Shown in pieces: positions 43,077 through 53,726 of a stretch of DNA of 64,000 nucleotides; positions within the stretch are counted from its first letter, which is position 1; each line of letters starts with the position of its first letter. The translations under genes were made by a program, and so were the position numbers. The DNA is from Streptococcus mitis (GTDB lineage Bacteria > Bacillota > Bacilli > Lactobacillales > Streptococcaceae). The notes beneath the pieces were generated by a model. It did not search any database, was not told the DNA's origin, and worked only from the letters and a program-made list of their open reading frames with translations. The stretch lies in the NCBI RefSeq assembly GCF_013305725.1, contig NZ_CP047883.1, forward strand, positions 62,001 to 126,000, read 5' to 3'.

Positions 43077-44678
43077 ATGTCACAAACAGATTTATCAAGA
43101 GAACTCTACCAATCCCTCTGGAATGCAGCGGATATCCTGCGTGGCCAGATGGAAGCCAATGAATACAAGTCCTACCTCTTGGGCTTGATTTTCTACAAGT
43201 ACCTATCCGACAACATCCTCCAAACCGTCTGTGATAACTTGGACGAGACCTTTGAGTCCTTCCAGCAAGCCCAGCTTCTCTATGAGGAAAATTTTGCGAA
43301 TGCGGATGTCCGTGAAGACCTCATCGAGGTCTTAAATGACGAGTTGGGCTATGTGATTGAACCTTCTCTAACCTTTACCAAGCTGGTTCAGTCTATCCAC
43401 GAAGGAACCTTCCAGCTAGAGTCTCTAGCCCAAAGTTTCCGTGATATCGAGCAGGCCAATGAAAAATTTGAAAATCTTTTCGAAGATATTGACCTCTATG
43501 CGAAAAAGCTAGGCAACACCCCACAAAAGCAAAACAAGACCATCTCTGAGGTTATGAAACAGCTCAACGAACTCAATGTGTCTGGTCATGCTGGTGATAT
43601 CTTGGGTGATGCTTATGAGTACTTGATTGGCCAGTTTGCCAGCGATTCTGGGAAAAAAGCTGGAGAGTTTTATACACCTCAAGCAGTTTCTCACCTCATG
43701 ACTCAGATTGTCTTTGCAGGGCGGGAGCATCAAAAGGGCATGTCGGTTTACGACCCGACCATGGGTTCTGGTTCTCTCTTGCTCAATGCCAAGCGCTATA
43801 GTAAGGAAGCTTCGACAATTTCTTACTACGGTCAGGAGTTGATTACTTCGACCTTCAACCTTGCACGCATGAATATGATGCTTCATGGAGTTGCGATTGA
43901 GAACTATCACCTCAGCCACCACGATACCCTAGACGAAGATTGGCCGACTACGGAGCCGACAGACTTTGATGGGGTTTTGATGAACCCACCCTATTCACTG
44001 AAGTGGTCAGCAGATAGTGGCTTCCTGCAAGATCCTCGCTTTTCAAGTTATGGAGTTCTGGCGCCTAAGTCCAAAGCGGATTTTGCCTTCCTCCTTCACG
44101 GTTTTTACCATCTTAAGCATAATGGTGTCATGGCTATCGTCCTCCCTCACGGAGTCCTCTTCCGAGGAGCAGCCGAGCAAAAGATTCGCCAGCACCTATT
44201 AGAAGAAGGCGCTATTGACACAGTTATCGGCTTGCCAGCAAATATCTTTTACAACACCTCTATCCCGACAACCATTATTATCCTTAAAAAGAATCGCACT
44301 AACAAGGATGTCTTCTTTATCGATGCCTCAAAAGAGTTTGAAAAAGGGAAAAATCAAAACAATATGACCGAAGACCATATTGCCAAGATTTTGGAGACCT
44401 ATCAAAAACGCGAGAATGTCGAGAAGTTTGCTCATCTAGCCAGCTTTGAAGAGATTGTCGAAAATGACTACAACCTCAACATTCCACGCTATGTCGATAC
44501 CTTTGAGGAAGAACCCATTGTTCCCCTCGCCGACCTCGCAGACCAGCTCGCAGAGATTGATAAAGAAATTGGAGAGGTAGAAGCCAGACTCGCACATATG
44601 CGCAGCCAGCTAGTAGGTACAACGCCAGAAGCCCAAGCAGAATTAACCGCCTATCTCGAAAAATTGAATGAGATTTAG
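43077..44678 (+). CDS. hsdM: Type I modification methyltransferase HsdM
   Basis: N6-adenine methyltransferase subunit, 533 residues from ATG 43077 (AGGAGACCCT upstream; the longer frame from 43062 is not used). The N-terminal HsdM helical domain is followed by the SAM motif YDPTMGSGSLLLNA and catalytic NPPYS. A coiled C-terminus contacts HsdS. It methylates the host copy of the HsdS target. It is the last gene of the hsdR-abiH-hsdS-hsdM set. Confidence 0.95.
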   Translation: MSQTDLSRELYQSLWNAADILRGQMEANEYKSYLLGLIFYKYLSDNILQTVCDNLDETFESFQQAQLLYEENFANADVREDLIEVLNDELGYVIEPSLTFTKLVQSIHEGTFQLESLAQSFRDIEQANEKFENLFEDIDLYAKKLGNTPQKQNKTISEVMKQLNELNVSGHAGDILGDAYEYLIGQFASDSGKKAGEFYTPQAVSHLMTQIVFAGREHQKGMSVYDPTMGSGSLLLNAKRYSKEASTISYYGQELITSTFNLARMNMMLHGVAIENYHLSHHDTLDEDWPTTEPTDFDGVLMNPPYSLKWSADSGFLQDPRFSSYGVLAPKSKADFAFLLHGFYHLKHNGVMAIVLPHGVLFRGAAEQKIRQHLLEEGAIDTVIGLPANIFYNTSIPTTIIILKKNRTNKDVFFIDASKEFEKGKNQNNMTEDHIAKILETYQKRENVEKFAHLASFEEIVENDYNLNIPRYVDTFEEEPIVPLADLADQLAEIDKEIGEVEARLAHMRSQLVGTTPEAQAELTAYLEKLNEI

Positions 44679-44701
44679 AGAGTGGGGGAAGAATGAAAAA
44701 A

Positions 44702-44732
44702 CGCAGGTTCACTTGAGCCTGCGCTTTGGTTT
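44702..44732 (+). terminator. hsdM terminator-like hairpin
   Basis: CGCAGGTTCA and TGAGCCTGCG form a near-perfect inverted repeat 23 bp after the hsdM stop, followed by a mixed T run. Confidence 0.6.
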
Positions 44733-44866
44733 CCGAAAATGTTCCGAGAATTATTTTTTCTTCCTAAAATATAATGTTGCTTAAATTTGTTTTTTAAGAC
44801 GATTGTCACGCGAAAAAGTAAATTTGATTGATAATTAAAATCTTTGATTTCATAGGCCTTTAATTA

Positions 44867-46248
44867 TTATTTTAGTATTCTTACTATGATTATGAATATA
44901 GAAATAACAATAATACTAACTAAACTTATCAATAAAATCTCAATGTTATTAGTAAAGATATTTATTACTTGAAGAACAGATACGGAAGCAATAATAAAAA
45001 GTATGGCTTCCATAAGTTTAGTATTTCTTAATTCATTAAATTGATATTTTTCCTTAATCAAGTCATATTCCTCTTGCTTTACTTTTTCCACATATTCATC
45101 GTGAATGAAATCAGAATGTTCTTTAAGATGATTAAAAAGTTCAAAAATGGCTATAAAATTCAGTCTGTACATAAAAACATATGATTTTTTATAATTGTGA
45201 GCCCATTCATTAAACTGAATAAGATGTTTTTCATTTGAAAGGTGGAATTTTTCAAGTCCGTCCATAATAGTTTCTTCAAGGCAAACTAATTGAAAAAAAG
45301 GAGTAGCCGAAGCTAAAAAGAAGCTAGCTTGTTGTAGAAAATTGGACTCAAAATTATTAGAATTATTGTTATTCCAGATGACATAATTAGAACCTTTGTT
45401 TATGTAGTTAATGTATTCTAAATCAAAATAGTCTGTTCTGTAATATTTTGATTTATTCATAGAGGATAGAGCTTGTGAAGTATATGGAGCGTTAATCATC
45501 CAAGTATACAATTTGTCTTTTTTAAAGAATTCTAATTTATTCATATCTTTCATATTAGTAATGAAATGGAGTGTAAAAAAACGTTCGCTTAATTGAATGC
45601 CTCCGCTTATTGAAGATAATTCTTTTTTTATATAATTTAAAATATCATCTAACTGTTGAGAAGAGTCCAAAGAGTATGATTTGTTTCGCTTTTTAAAATC
45701 AGGAAAGAGTTTGGCTATCATTTTGGTATACGGGTGTTGAAAGTCGACATCATAAAAAGAGTCTCTCAAATCCTCAAATAAATCAATTACTATTGATCCA
45801 TTTTGATATACGGTAAGTGTGACAAAGTAGAGGTATATTTTGCTCTCTTTACCAAATTCTATAAGAGGAGAAACACAAATTTAATAAATTGATTACTCTC
45901 TGTGCTATATAACCATTTTTGCTTTTCCTTCTCAAGTTTGATAAAGTATAAGTCAAGATAGTCATTGGTCTTTTTATCAATCGCATCTTTCAAATGATGT
46001 ATTTCAGAGGGGATATTCCAAAATTTATTTTTTTTAGCAATAAGTTGGTTATCTTTAGTACCTATTAAAATCATTATCGTGGCAGGATGATTTTCAAATT
46101 TATTGGTAATAATTTGTGTTAACTTTTTATTATCAATTTTATATAGGTCTGTACTTAACATATAAAAAGAAGTTATTTTAAATTCTTTGATTTTTTTAGA
46201 GACTTCAGAAATTTTTTCTCCCCAATTAATATTGATGGTCTTCTTCAT
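44867..46248 (-). pseudogene. Membrane protein of unknown function, frameshifted
   Basis: Two minus-strand frames belong together. The first, from ATG 46248 (AGGAGCC upstream), ends at 45859 in NQFIKFVFLLL. The second is open from about 45885 in another frame, reading VSPLIEFGKESKIYLYFVTL, and continues to 44867. Removing one T in AAATTTGTGTTTCTCC joins them into one protein of about 460 residues. The C-terminus has two membrane helices (~last 55 residues). I recognise no family. AT-rich, like abiH; it lies between hsdM and rpmG. Confidence 0.7.
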
Positions 46249-46391
46249 ACTAGGCTCCTTGATGATTTTCAAAATAATTATATCAAAAATATTCCCCTAT
46301 TTGATATGAACAATCATATTCAGTTATTTTGCTAAAATTAAAAGAAAAAAGCCATTGAAACGTTGATTTCATAGGCTTTTACTGTGTTAAA

Positions 46392-46541
46392 TTATTTAAC
46401 TTCTGTAAACACAACGTGTTTGCGAAGTTTTGGTGAGTATTTCTTCAATTGAAGACGGTCTGGAGTGTTACGTTTGTTTTTAGAAGTAAGGTACAAGCGT
46501 TCACCAGATTCTTTGTGTTCAAGTGTAATATTTACGCGCAT
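46392..46541 (-). CDS. rpmG: 50S ribosomal protein L33
   Basis: 49 residues: [20 protein letters not shown] and ending [11 protein letters not shown]. This is the Cys-free type of L33, lacking the zinc-binding cysteines. It follows rpmF by 15 bp on the minus strand; a terminator (AAAAAAGCC...GGCTTTT) lies at 46345-46380. AGGGAGATACC is its ribosome site. Confidence 0.95.
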
Positions 46542-46556
46542 GGTATCTCCCTTCTA

Positions 46557-46739
46557 TTATTCAGCTGATGCAGCTTTAGCGATTTTACGTCCTTTGTAGT
46601 ATCCTTTAAGTGATACACGGTGAGAACGTGAGTAATCTCCAGTAGTTTCGTCAAAGTTTACAGATGGAGCTGTTACTTTGTAGTGTGTGCGACGTTTGTT
46701 TTTCTTCGCTTTTGAAGTGCGACGTGCAGGTACTGCCAT
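46557..46739 (-). CDS. rpmF: 50S ribosomal protein L32
   Basis: 60 residues starting [20 protein letters not shown], the standard L32 opening, again without the zinc-binding Cys set. First gene of the rpmF-rpmG pair; AAAGGAGAAATC is upstream. Confidence 0.96.
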
Positions 46740-46968
46740 TTTGATTTCTCCTTTAGGTATTTATATTCGATTCAATCTACTGATTTTCATCAACCATACT
46801 AGAATAACACATTTTTTTTGTAAAGTAAAGTTACTTGACAAAAAAAGATGAAAAAATTAGAAGGTCATTAAGTAAATTAATCGAATTTTCTGAAAATTCA
46901 AGAATTTTCTTCTGTTCATTGCTTTTAAAATGTGCTATAATAGTAAAAACTGAAATGGGAGGGAACAA

Positions 46969-48672
46969 ATGACTGAATTAGATAAACGTCATCGCAGTAG
47001 CATTTATGACAGCATGGTTAAATCACCAAACCGTGCCATGCTTCGTGCGACTGGTATGACAGATAAGGACTTTGAAACACCGATTGTGGGAGTAATTTCG
47101 ACTTGGGCGGAAAATACACCATGTAACATCCACTTGCATGATTTTGGGAAATTAGCTAAAGAAGGTGTAAAATCAGCAGGTGCTTGGCCTGTGCAGTTTG
47201 GGACAATTACCGTAGCGGACGGAATTGCTATGGGAACGCCAGGTATGCGTTTCTCTCTAACATCTCGTGATATCATCGCGGACTCAATCGAAGCGGCGAT
47301 GGGGGGCCACAATGTGGATGCCTTTGTTGCTATCGGTGGCTGTGATAAGAACATGCCTGGTTCTATGATTGCCATTGCCAATATGGATATCCCAGCTATT
47401 TTCGCCTATGGTGGAACTATTGCACCGGGAAATCTTGATGGCAAAGACATTGACTTGGTTTCTGTTTTTGAGGGTATCGGAAAATGGAACCACGGTGATA
47501 TGACGGCTGAGGACGTAAAACGTCTCGAATGTAATGCCTGCCCTGGACCTGGTGGCTGTGGTGGTATGTATACTGCTAATACCATGGCGACTGCTATTGA
47601 AGTTCTAGGTATGAGTTTGCCAGGCTCTTCATCTCACCCAGCTGAATCAGCTGACAAGAAAGAAGACATTGAAGCAGCAGGACGTGCTGTTGTTAAGATG
47701 TTGGAGCTCGGTCTCAAACCATCAGACATCTTGACTCGTGAAGCCTTTGAAGATGCCATCACTGTAACTATGGCTCTCGGTGGTTCTACAAATGCCACTC
47801 TTCACTTGCTTGCCATTGCCCATGCGGCTAATGTTGACTTGTCACTTGAGGACTTCAATACGATCCAAGAACGTGTGCCTCACTTGGCCGACTTGAAGCC
47901 ATCTGGTCAGTATGTCTTCCAAGACCTCTACGAAGTCGGTGGTGTGCCTGCGGTTATGAGATATCTCTTGGCAAATGGATTCCTTCATGGAGACCGCATC
48001 ACATGTACTGGTAAGACTGTTGCTGAGAACTTGGCTGATTTTGCAGACCTCGCTCCAGGTCAAAAAGTCATCATGCCACTTGAAAATCCTAAACGTGCAG
48101 ATGGTCCGCTTATCATCTTGAACGGGAACCTTGCCCCTGATGGAGCGGTTGCTAAAGTATCAGGTGTTAAGGTGCGTCGTCACGTTGGACCAGCTAAGGT
48201 CTTTGACTCAGAAGAAGATGCGATTCAGGCTGTTCTGACCGATGAAATCGTTGATGGTGATGTAGTCGTTGTTCGTTTCGTGGGGCCTAAAGGTGGTCCT
48301 GGTATGCCTGAGATGCTGTCACTTTCATCAATGATCGTTGGTAAAGGTCAAGGAGACAAGGTTGCCCTCTTGACGGATGGCCGTTTCTCAGGTGGTACTT
48401 ATGGTCTGGTTGTCGGACATATCGCTCCTGAAGCTCAAGATGGTGGACCGATTGCTTACCTTCGTACAGGCGATATCGTTACAGTTGACCAGGATACCAA
48501 AGAAATTTCCATGGCCGTATCCGAAGAAGAACTTGAAAAACGCAAGGCAGAAACAACCTTGCCACCACTTTATAGCCGTGGTGTCCTCGGTAAATATGCC
48601 CATATTGTATCATCTGCTTCACGCGGAGCCGTGACAGACTTCTGGAATATGGACAAGTCAGGTAAAAAATAA
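46969..48672 (+). CDS. ilvD: Dihydroxy-acid dehydratase
   Basis: Iron-sulfur dehydratase of branched-chain amino acid synthesis (dihydroxy-isovalerate to ketoisovalerate), 567 residues. Conserved cluster Cys residues are seen in [19 protein letters not shown] and [18 protein letters not shown]; the C-terminus has [28 protein letters not shown] lies about 30 bp upstream and GGGAGGGAAC is the ribosome site. Confidence 0.96.
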   Translation: MTELDKRHRSSIYDSMVKSPNRAMLRATGMTDKDFETPIVGVISTWAENTPCNIHLHDFGKLAKEGVKSAGAWPVQFGTITVADGIAMGTPGMRFSLTSRDIIADSIEAAMGGHNVDAFVAIGGCDKNMPGSMIAIANMDIPAIFAYGGTIAPGNLDGKDIDLVSVFEGIGKWNHGDMTAEDVKRLECNACPGPGGCGGMYTANTMATAIEVLGMSLPGSSSHPAESADKKEDIEAAGRAVVKMLELGLKPSDILTREAFEDAITVTMALGGSTNATLHLLAIAHAANVDLSLEDFNTIQERVPHLADLKPSGQYVFQDLYEVGGVPAVMRYLLANGFLHGDRITCTGKTVAENLADFADLAPGQKVIMPLENPKRADGPLIILNGNLAPDGAVAKVSGVKVRRHVGPAKVFDSEEDAIQAVLTDEIVDGDVVVVRFVGPKGGPGMPEMLSLSSMIVGKGQGDKVALLTDGRFSGGTYGLVVGHIAPEAQDGGPIAYLRTGDIVTVDQDTKEISMAVSEEELEKRKAETTLPPLYSRGVLGKYAHIVSSASRGAVTDFWNMDKSGKK

Positions 48673-48680
48673 ACTTAAAA

Positions 48681-48711
48681 AGCAAGCCAATCTCGGCTTG
48701 CTTATTTTCAT
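48681..48711 (+). terminator. ilvD terminator
   Basis: AGCAAGCC pairs with GGCTTGCT around AATCTC, preceded by A and followed by T runs. It could serve both convergent genes. Confidence 0.8.
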
Positions 48712-48732
48712 CTTCAAAAGTAATTTGCCTGT

Positions 48733-49074
48733 TTAACGAGGTGGCAGTCCAAGGGCAATACGACCGTAGCGACTGATTCGTGTAATCTTCCAGGCAGGCG
48801 ACCATGTAACTTCAACCTTGACATCTTCGATACCCTCGATTTGTTTCAGACCTGCAACGATTTCAATAGGCAAACTTTCGGCACAATCGCAGGCAGTATC
48901 GGTGAAGGTCATGACAATCTTACAGAGACCCGTTTCGTCCAGATTGATTTCATAAATCAACCCTAGATTGTAAACATCTAATTCCACATCTGTATCAAAA
49001 ACCTTCTCTAGTTTTTCGATAATTTGGTCTTTTAAGGCCAAAGCGCGGTCATTGATTTTGATATCGTCTCTCAT
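48733..49074 (-). CDS. SufT-like metal-sulfur cluster assembly factor (DUF59/MIP18)
   Basis: 113 residues. DUF59 features: DVELDVYNLGLIYEIN, then MTFTDTACDCAESLP with the conserved Cys pair, and VTWSPAWKITRIS. The family helps insert Fe-S clusters. It lies convergent with ilvD, an Fe-S enzyme, which may be functional or coincidental. Confidence 0.85.
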   Translation of the reverse strand: MRDDIKINDRALALKDQIIEKLEKVFDTDVELDVYNLGLIYEINLDETGLCKIVMTFTDTACDCAESLPIEIVAGLKQIEGIEDVKVEVTWSPAWKITRISRYGRIALGLPPR

Positions 49075-49198
49075 TACAGTCCCTCCACATGATAAATATC
49101 CTCTATTTTCTCATAATTCTGACAATTTGGCAAGTTTTTGATGAATTTTCTGAAAAAATATGATAATATAAAGAAAATGCCGAATCAAGGGGAAGCCT

Positions 49199-50050
49199 AT
49201 GGAGAAGATTGGAAAAGTCTTTAGACAATTACGAGAGTCAAGAAATATCTCGCTGAGACAAGCAACTGGAGGACAATTTTCGCCGTCTATGTTGTCCCGA
49301 TTTGAAACTGGTCAGAGTGAGCTTTCGGTGGAAAAGTTTCTATTTGCTCTGGGAAATATATCTGCCAGTGTGGAGGAAATCCTCTTTCTTGCGAGAGGTT
49401 TTCAGTATGATACAGATTCTGAGTTGAGAAAAGAAATCAAAGATGTCTTGGATCCAAAGAATATAGCTCCGCTTGAGGACTTGTATCGCAAGGAGTATCA
49501 AAAGCATGCCCATTCTCAAAACAAACAGAAACATATTCTAAATGCCATTCTTATCAAGTCTTATATAAAGAGCATGGATGAAAGGGTAGAGTTAACGGCA
49601 GAGGAAGGGAGAGTTCTTCATGACTACTTGTTTTCTACTGAGATTTGGGGAATCTATGAACTCAATTTATTTTCAATCAGTTCTCTATTTTTATCTGTTT
49701 CTCTTTTCACTAGATATGTACGAGAAATGGTACGTAAATCTGATTTTCTAATGGAAATGTCTGGCAATAGAAACCTTTTTCATACTATACTATTGAATGG
49801 CTTTTTAGCTAGCATTGAGTGTGAAGAATTTACCAATGCCTATTATTTTAAACGTGTTATAGAAGAGCATTTCTACAATGAAAATGAAACCTATTTTCGA
49901 ATCGTCTATTTGTGGGCGGAAGGTCTCCTTGATAGCAAGCAAGGTAGAGTCAAGGAAGGCCAGAAAAAGATGGAGGATGCTGTCCGTATTTTTGAGATGC
50001 TTGGTTGTAATAAATCTGCTGAATACTATAGAAATACAACCGATTGTTGA
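49199..50050 (+). CDS. Rgg/GadR/MutR-family transcription regulator
   Basis: 283 residues: an N-terminal HTH (VFRQLRESRNISLRQATGGQ, SPSMLSRFETGQSEL) and a C-terminal helical TPR-like domain, the Rgg architecture that binds short peptide pheromones. AGGGGAAGCC precedes ATG. No small hydrophobic peptide gene is visible in the flanking gaps. The MFS gene downstream is the likeliest target. Confidence 0.88.
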   Translation: MEKIGKVFRQLRESRNISLRQATGGQFSPSMLSRFETGQSELSVEKFLFALGNISASVEEILFLARGFQYDTDSELRKEIKDVLDPKNIAPLEDLYRKEYQKHAHSQNKQKHILNAILIKSYIKSMDERVELTAEEGRVLHDYLFSTEIWGIYELNLFSISSLFLSVSLFTRYVREMVRKSDFLMEMSGNRNLFHTILLNGFLASIECEEFTNAYYFKRVIEEHFYNENETYFRIVYLWAEGLLDSKQGRVKEGQKKMEDAVRIFEMLGCNKSAEYYRNTTDC

Positions 50051-50249
50051 ATATCTGCAAACTAAGAAAATAATTTAAAATTTGAAGCGATAGAACTGTT
50101 GGGCTCTCTCGTGTCACTGTAGAAATTCTATCGTTTCTTTTTGCTCATTTTATTTGTTGCATATATTCAAAGTTTTTCCTCTAAAATTTCTAAGTGCTAT
50201 ACTATAGTCATACTTCACATAAAACTTCGAACAAGAAGGGAGATTATCT

Positions 50250-51497
50250 ATGAAACTATTGTTTAGAAATCAAGCTTATCGACTCTTGACTTTGTCACGT
50301 TTCTTCAATGCTTTTGGTGCTTCGATTTTCAACCTGGTATTTATCGTCTATGCATCGACTTTGCCACAAGCTTCTTTTGCGGTTGCTATGGCGAATATTG
50401 TCATGATTATTCCGACTCTCTTTACAGTTTTTGTAGGGATTCGGGCAGATTACACGAGGGCCAAGGTCAAATGGATGGTCTATAGCGGTTTGTTTCAGGC
50501 GGTTTTATTTTTTCTAGTAGCCCTAGTTGTTCAGCAAGCTAGTCTCTTTGCCTTTTCTAGCCTGTGTTTAATCAATGTCATTAGTGATGTCATCAGTGAT
50601 TTTGCAGGTGGTTTGCGCATGCCTCTCATTAAGGAAAAAGTAGCTGAAGATGATTTGATGGAGGCTTACTCTTTTTCCCAGTTCATTACCTATATTTCAG
50701 CTATTGGTGGTCAAGCTTTTGGAGTCTGGCTCTTAGGGCTATCGGTCAACAATTTTTCCCTCGTTGCGGGAATCAATGCCTGTTTCTTCCTAGTATCAGC
50801 CGTCATCCTCTTTTTAGGAAAAAGCAAATTGAGCCTGTCAATTTCATCTCCTGATGGTGAATCACTAAAAAATGAGAAGCTTTCTATCAAAGACCAGTTC
50901 CTAACGATTTATCGGAATTTACGTCTCGTTTTTCTTAAAGGTGGACAGAAAAACTTTGGTTTTATGCTCTGTGCTGTCTTGCTTATCAATGCCTTGGGTG
51001 GCGCTTTAGGAAGCATCTATAACATCTTCTTTTTGAGCCATTCTCTTTTGGACTTTTCTTACACAGAGGCATTATTTATCAGTCAAGTCTGTGCTTTGTT
51101 AGCAATCATCATCAGTAGCCTTACGGGCAATGATTATTTTGGGAAGCAGTCCTTGCCTAGATTGATGATGTGGGTGACCGTAGGACTCAGTCTAGTTGGT
51201 CTAGCTAATTTATTCAATCAAGTCGTACTTGGTTTACTATTTCTCTGTTCAACTCTGTATGTGTCTGGTAAAGTTCAACCAAAGATTAGTGCCATGCTCC
51301 TGAAAAATCTAGCTCCAGAGGTTCTAGCTCGTACCAGTAATTTTTTAGGTTTATTATTTACCTTATCCATACCTGTGGGAACAGCTTGTTTTTCACTTAT
51401 AGCTGTATGGAATATACAGTTGACTTGGATGCTATTTGTTGGTCTCTCCTTGATAGCTATTCTTTTGACAGTTATTAATCTCAAAAATGATATCTAA
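50250..51497 (+). CDS. MFS transporter, probable exporter
   Basis: 415 residues with about 12 membrane segments; the N-terminal region RLLTLSRFFNAFGASIFNLV and the loop GIRADYTRAKVKW match MFS drug/macrolide efflux-type proteins. The start is preceded by GAAGGGAGATT. It lies 200 bp downstream of an Rgg gene in the same direction; a CGATAGAA/TTCTATCG hairpin in the gap suggests separate or attenuated transcription. Substrate unknown. Confidence 0.85.
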   Translation: MKLLFRNQAYRLLTLSRFFNAFGASIFNLVFIVYASTLPQASFAVAMANIVMIIPTLFTVFVGIRADYTRAKVKWMVYSGLFQAVLFFLVALVVQQASLFAFSSLCLINVISDVISDFAGGLRMPLIKEKVAEDDLMEAYSFSQFITYISAIGGQAFGVWLLGLSVNNFSLVAGINACFFLVSAVILFLGKSKLSLSISSPDGESLKNEKLSIKDQFLTIYRNLRLVFLKGGQKNFGFMLCAVLLINALGGALGSIYNIFFLSHSLLDFSYTEALFISQVCALLAIIISSLTGNDYFGKQSLPRLMMWVTVGLSLVGLANLFNQVVLGLLFLCSTLYVSGKVQPKISAMLLKNLAPEVLARTSNFLGLLFTLSIPVGTACFSLIAVWNIQLTWMLFVGLSLIAILLTVINLKNDI

Positions 51498-51574
51498 ATC
51501 CTAATTTTTTTCTTACTGTTTTAATCCCTCTATTTATGGTAAAATAAGACTATTAAGTTTAAAGAGGATTCCCT

Positions 51575-52855
51575 ATGAAATTACAAAAACCAAAAGGAAC
51601 GCAGGATATTTTACCTGCTGAATCTGCCAAGTGGCAGTATGTTGAGGGCTTTGCCCGTGAGATTTTCAAGCGCTATAACTATGCAGAAGTGCGTACGCCT
51701 ATTTTTGAGCATTACGAGGTCATCAGTCGCTCTGTCGGAGATACGACCGATATCGTAACCAAGGAAATGTACGACTTCTATGACAAGGGTGACCGCCATA
51801 TTACCCTCCGCCCAGAAGGAACTGCGCCTGTTGTTCGTTCCTATGTGGAAAATAAACTCTTCGCCCCAGAAGTGCAAAAGCCAAGTAAGTTCTACTACAT
51901 GGGCCCTATGTTCCGTTATGAGCGTCCACAGGCAGGGCGCTTGCGCCAATTCCACCAGATTGGTGTTGAGTGTTTTGGATCTAGCAATCCAGCTACCGAT
52001 GTGGAAACAATCGCGATGGCAGCTCATTTCTTGAAAGAAATCGGCATCCAAGGTGTCAAATTGCACCTTAACACTTTGGGGAATCCTGAGAGCCGTGCGG
52101 CCTATCGTCAAGCCTTAATTGACTATTTGACACCGCTCAAGGAGACCTTGTCTAAGGATAGCCAACGTCGTTTGGAGGAAAATCCTCTTCGTGTCTTGGA
52201 CTCTAAAGAAAAAGAAGACAAGGTAGCAGTAGAGAATGCACCTTCTATCTTGGACTTCCTTGATGAAGAAAGTCAAGCTCATTTTGATGCTGTGCGTCAG
52301 ATGTTGGAAAATCTTGGAGTAGACTATATCATCGATACCAATATGGTGCGTGGTCTGGACTACTACAATCACACTATTTTCGAGTTTATTACTGAGATTG
52401 AGGGCAATGACCTGACAGTCTGTGCGGGTGGTCGTTACGATGGTTTGGTTTCTTACTTTGGAGGCCCTGAAACTGCTGGATTTGGTTTTGGACTTGGTGT
52501 AGAGCGCCTGCTTCTCATTCTTGAAAAGCAAGGTGTGGCCCTCCCTATCGAAAACGCCCTAGATGTCTATATAGCAGTCTTGGGCGAAGGGGCAAATGTT
52601 AAGGCTTTGGAATTGGTACAGGCTCTTCGCCAACAAGGTTTCAAAGCAGAGCGTGATTACCTCAACCGTAAACTCAAAGCTCAGTTCAAGTCAGCCGATG
52701 TCTTTGCGGCTAAGACCCTCATCACCCTAGGAGAGAGTGAAGTCGAAAGCGGACAAGTGACGGTCAAGAACAATCAAACCCGAGAAGAAGTGCAAGTGTC
52801 GCTTGAGACTATCAGCCAAAACTTCTCAGAAATCTTTGAAAAACTAGGGTTTTAA
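51575..52855 (+). CDS. hisS: Histidyl-tRNA synthetase
   Basis: Class II synthetase, 426 residues, charging tRNA-His. Motif 1 region starts [14 protein letters not shown]; motif 2 contains [16 protein letters not shown]; the HisA/HisB signatures [11 protein letters not shown] and [14 protein letters not shown] and motif 3 [13 protein letters not shown] are present, with the anticodon-binding domain at the C-terminus. AAAGAGGATTCC precedes ATG. Confidence 0.97.
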   Translation: MKLQKPKGTQDILPAESAKWQYVEGFAREIFKRYNYAEVRTPIFEHYEVISRSVGDTTDIVTKEMYDFYDKGDRHITLRPEGTAPVVRSYVENKLFAPEVQKPSKFYYMGPMFRYERPQAGRLRQFHQIGVECFGSSNPATDVETIAMAAHFLKEIGIQGVKLHLNTLGNPESRAAYRQALIDYLTPLKETLSKDSQRRLEENPLRVLDSKEKEDKVAVENAPSILDFLDEESQAHFDAVRQMLENLGVDYIIDTNMVRGLDYYNHTIFEFITEIEGNDLTVCAGGRYDGLVSYFGGPETAGFGFGLGVERLLLILEKQGVALPIENALDVYIAVLGEGANVKALELVQALRQQGFKAERDYLNRKLKAQFKSADVFAAKTLITLGESEVESGQVTVKNNQTREEVQVSLETISQNFSEIFEKLGF

Positions 52856-52868
52856 TAACAGAAAGACT

Positions 52869-52900
52869 GGTCAGGAACCTACCCCTGACCTTTTTCTTTT
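52869..52900 (+). terminator. hisS terminator
   Basis: GGTCAGG pairs with CCTGACC, followed by TTTTTCTTTT. Confidence 0.85.
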
Positions 52901-53007
52901 GCAAAATGACAAAAATCATAAACTTTTTGACAAATATGCTTGTCAAAAAGAAAAAGATGTGTTACAATGTAAGCAAGTTAAGAAATAAAGAAATAGGAGG
53001 GAGCCAC

Positions 53008-53322
53008 ATGTGGGTATGGATTTTTTTCCCTTTTCTCGTCTTGATTTATACGAGTCAATCTAAAAAAATCAAGCGGTTAGAGAAGAGGTTAAAGGTAATC
53101 GAAAGAAAAGAGAAAGGAAATATAGATATGTCAAGATTATTGCAAGAATTAATTGGGAAAAATCCAACAATCGTTGGACAAGTGTTTGGAACATCTTTAT
53201 GGGAAGTTGTGGATGTTGATGAGGAATGGGTCAAACTACGTCATATTGATAAAAATGGAAAAGAAAAATTCAAGTTGCAACGTATTGAGGATATCCAAGC
53301 CGTTGAATTTGACGGAGAGTAG
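53008..53322 (+). CDS. Small membrane-anchored protein of unknown function
   Basis: 104 residues from ATG 53008, chosen because TAGGAGGGAGCC is directly upstream. An N-terminal membrane segment (MWVWIFFPFLVLIYTS) is followed by a basic coiled region and a small C-terminal domain (GKNPTIVGQVFGTSLWEVVD) ending with DIQAVEFDGE. It starts a run of seven closely packed genes ending in ABC transporter genes, so it is likely part of that system. Confidence 0.75.
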   Translation: MWVWIFFPFLVLIYTSQSKKIKRLEKRLKVIERKEKGNIDMSRLLQELIGKNPTIVGQVFGTSLWEVVDVDEEWVKLRHIDKNGKEKFKLQRIEDIQAVEFDGE

Positions 53323-53331
53323 GTGTGTAAC

Positions 53332-53538
53332 ATGCAACTAAAAAACCGTCTAAAAGAGCTTCGGGCTCGCGATGGTCTCAACCAAACCGACCTAGCCAAG
53401 CTGGCAGGGGTTTCCAGACAGACCGTTAGCCTACTAGAACGGGACGAATACACCCCGTCCATTGTGATCGCCTTGAGAATATCTCAGATTTTCAATGAAA
53501 CAGTCGAATCGGTATTTCGCTTAGAGGAGGATGAGTGA
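53332..53538 (+). CDS. XRE-family regulator
   Basis: 68-residue stand-alone helix-turn-helix protein: MQLKNRLKELRARDGLNQTD, LAGVSRQTVSLLERDEYTPS, SLALRISQIFN-like third helix. Similar small regulators head streptococcal DUF3169-ABC operons. Start ATG 53332; it overlaps the next gene (ATGA) and probably controls this operon. Confidence 0.88.
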   Translation: MQLKNRLKELRARDGLNQTDLAKLAGVSRQTVSLLERDEYTPSIVIALRISQIFNETVESVFRLEEDE

Positions 53539-53726
53539 TGAACATGTATAAAGTGATTTATTACATGAGTGTTCTTGCCCTCATTGTGAATGCTTTTGCT
53601 ATGATTGGAACATTACTAGGTTGGTTCTATTTTGTTGAAAGTAAGTATTTGTTTTGGCTTAATTTATCCCTCGTGTCCATTTTCAATTGGTTGAAGAAAA
53701 AGGAGAAAAATGATGAACAAGTATAA
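53538..53726 (+). CDS. Two-helix small membrane protein, copy 1
   Basis: 62 residues starting MNMYKVIYYMSVLALIVNAF; two membrane segments and a basic tail (NWLKKKEKN). It overlaps the regulator stop by one base and the next gene by 14 bp. It is a paralogue of the next gene (shared KVIYY start, LGWF motif and basic IEKKSK/LKKKEK tail). Function unknown. Confidence 0.75.
   Translation: MNMYKVIYYMSVLALIVNAFAMIGTLLGWFYFVESKYLFWLNLSLVSIFNWLKKKEKNDEQV

Noticed and set aside
45400-45769. Independent start (TTG 45769) for the C-terminal membrane protein
   Set aside because: No ribosome site, and the frame is open further upstream to the end of the neighbouring frame; a frameshift explains both.
49075-49198. 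Small hydrophobic peptide (SHP) gene divergent from rgg
   Set aside because: I read the gap on both strands and found no short hydrophobic frame with a ribosome site.
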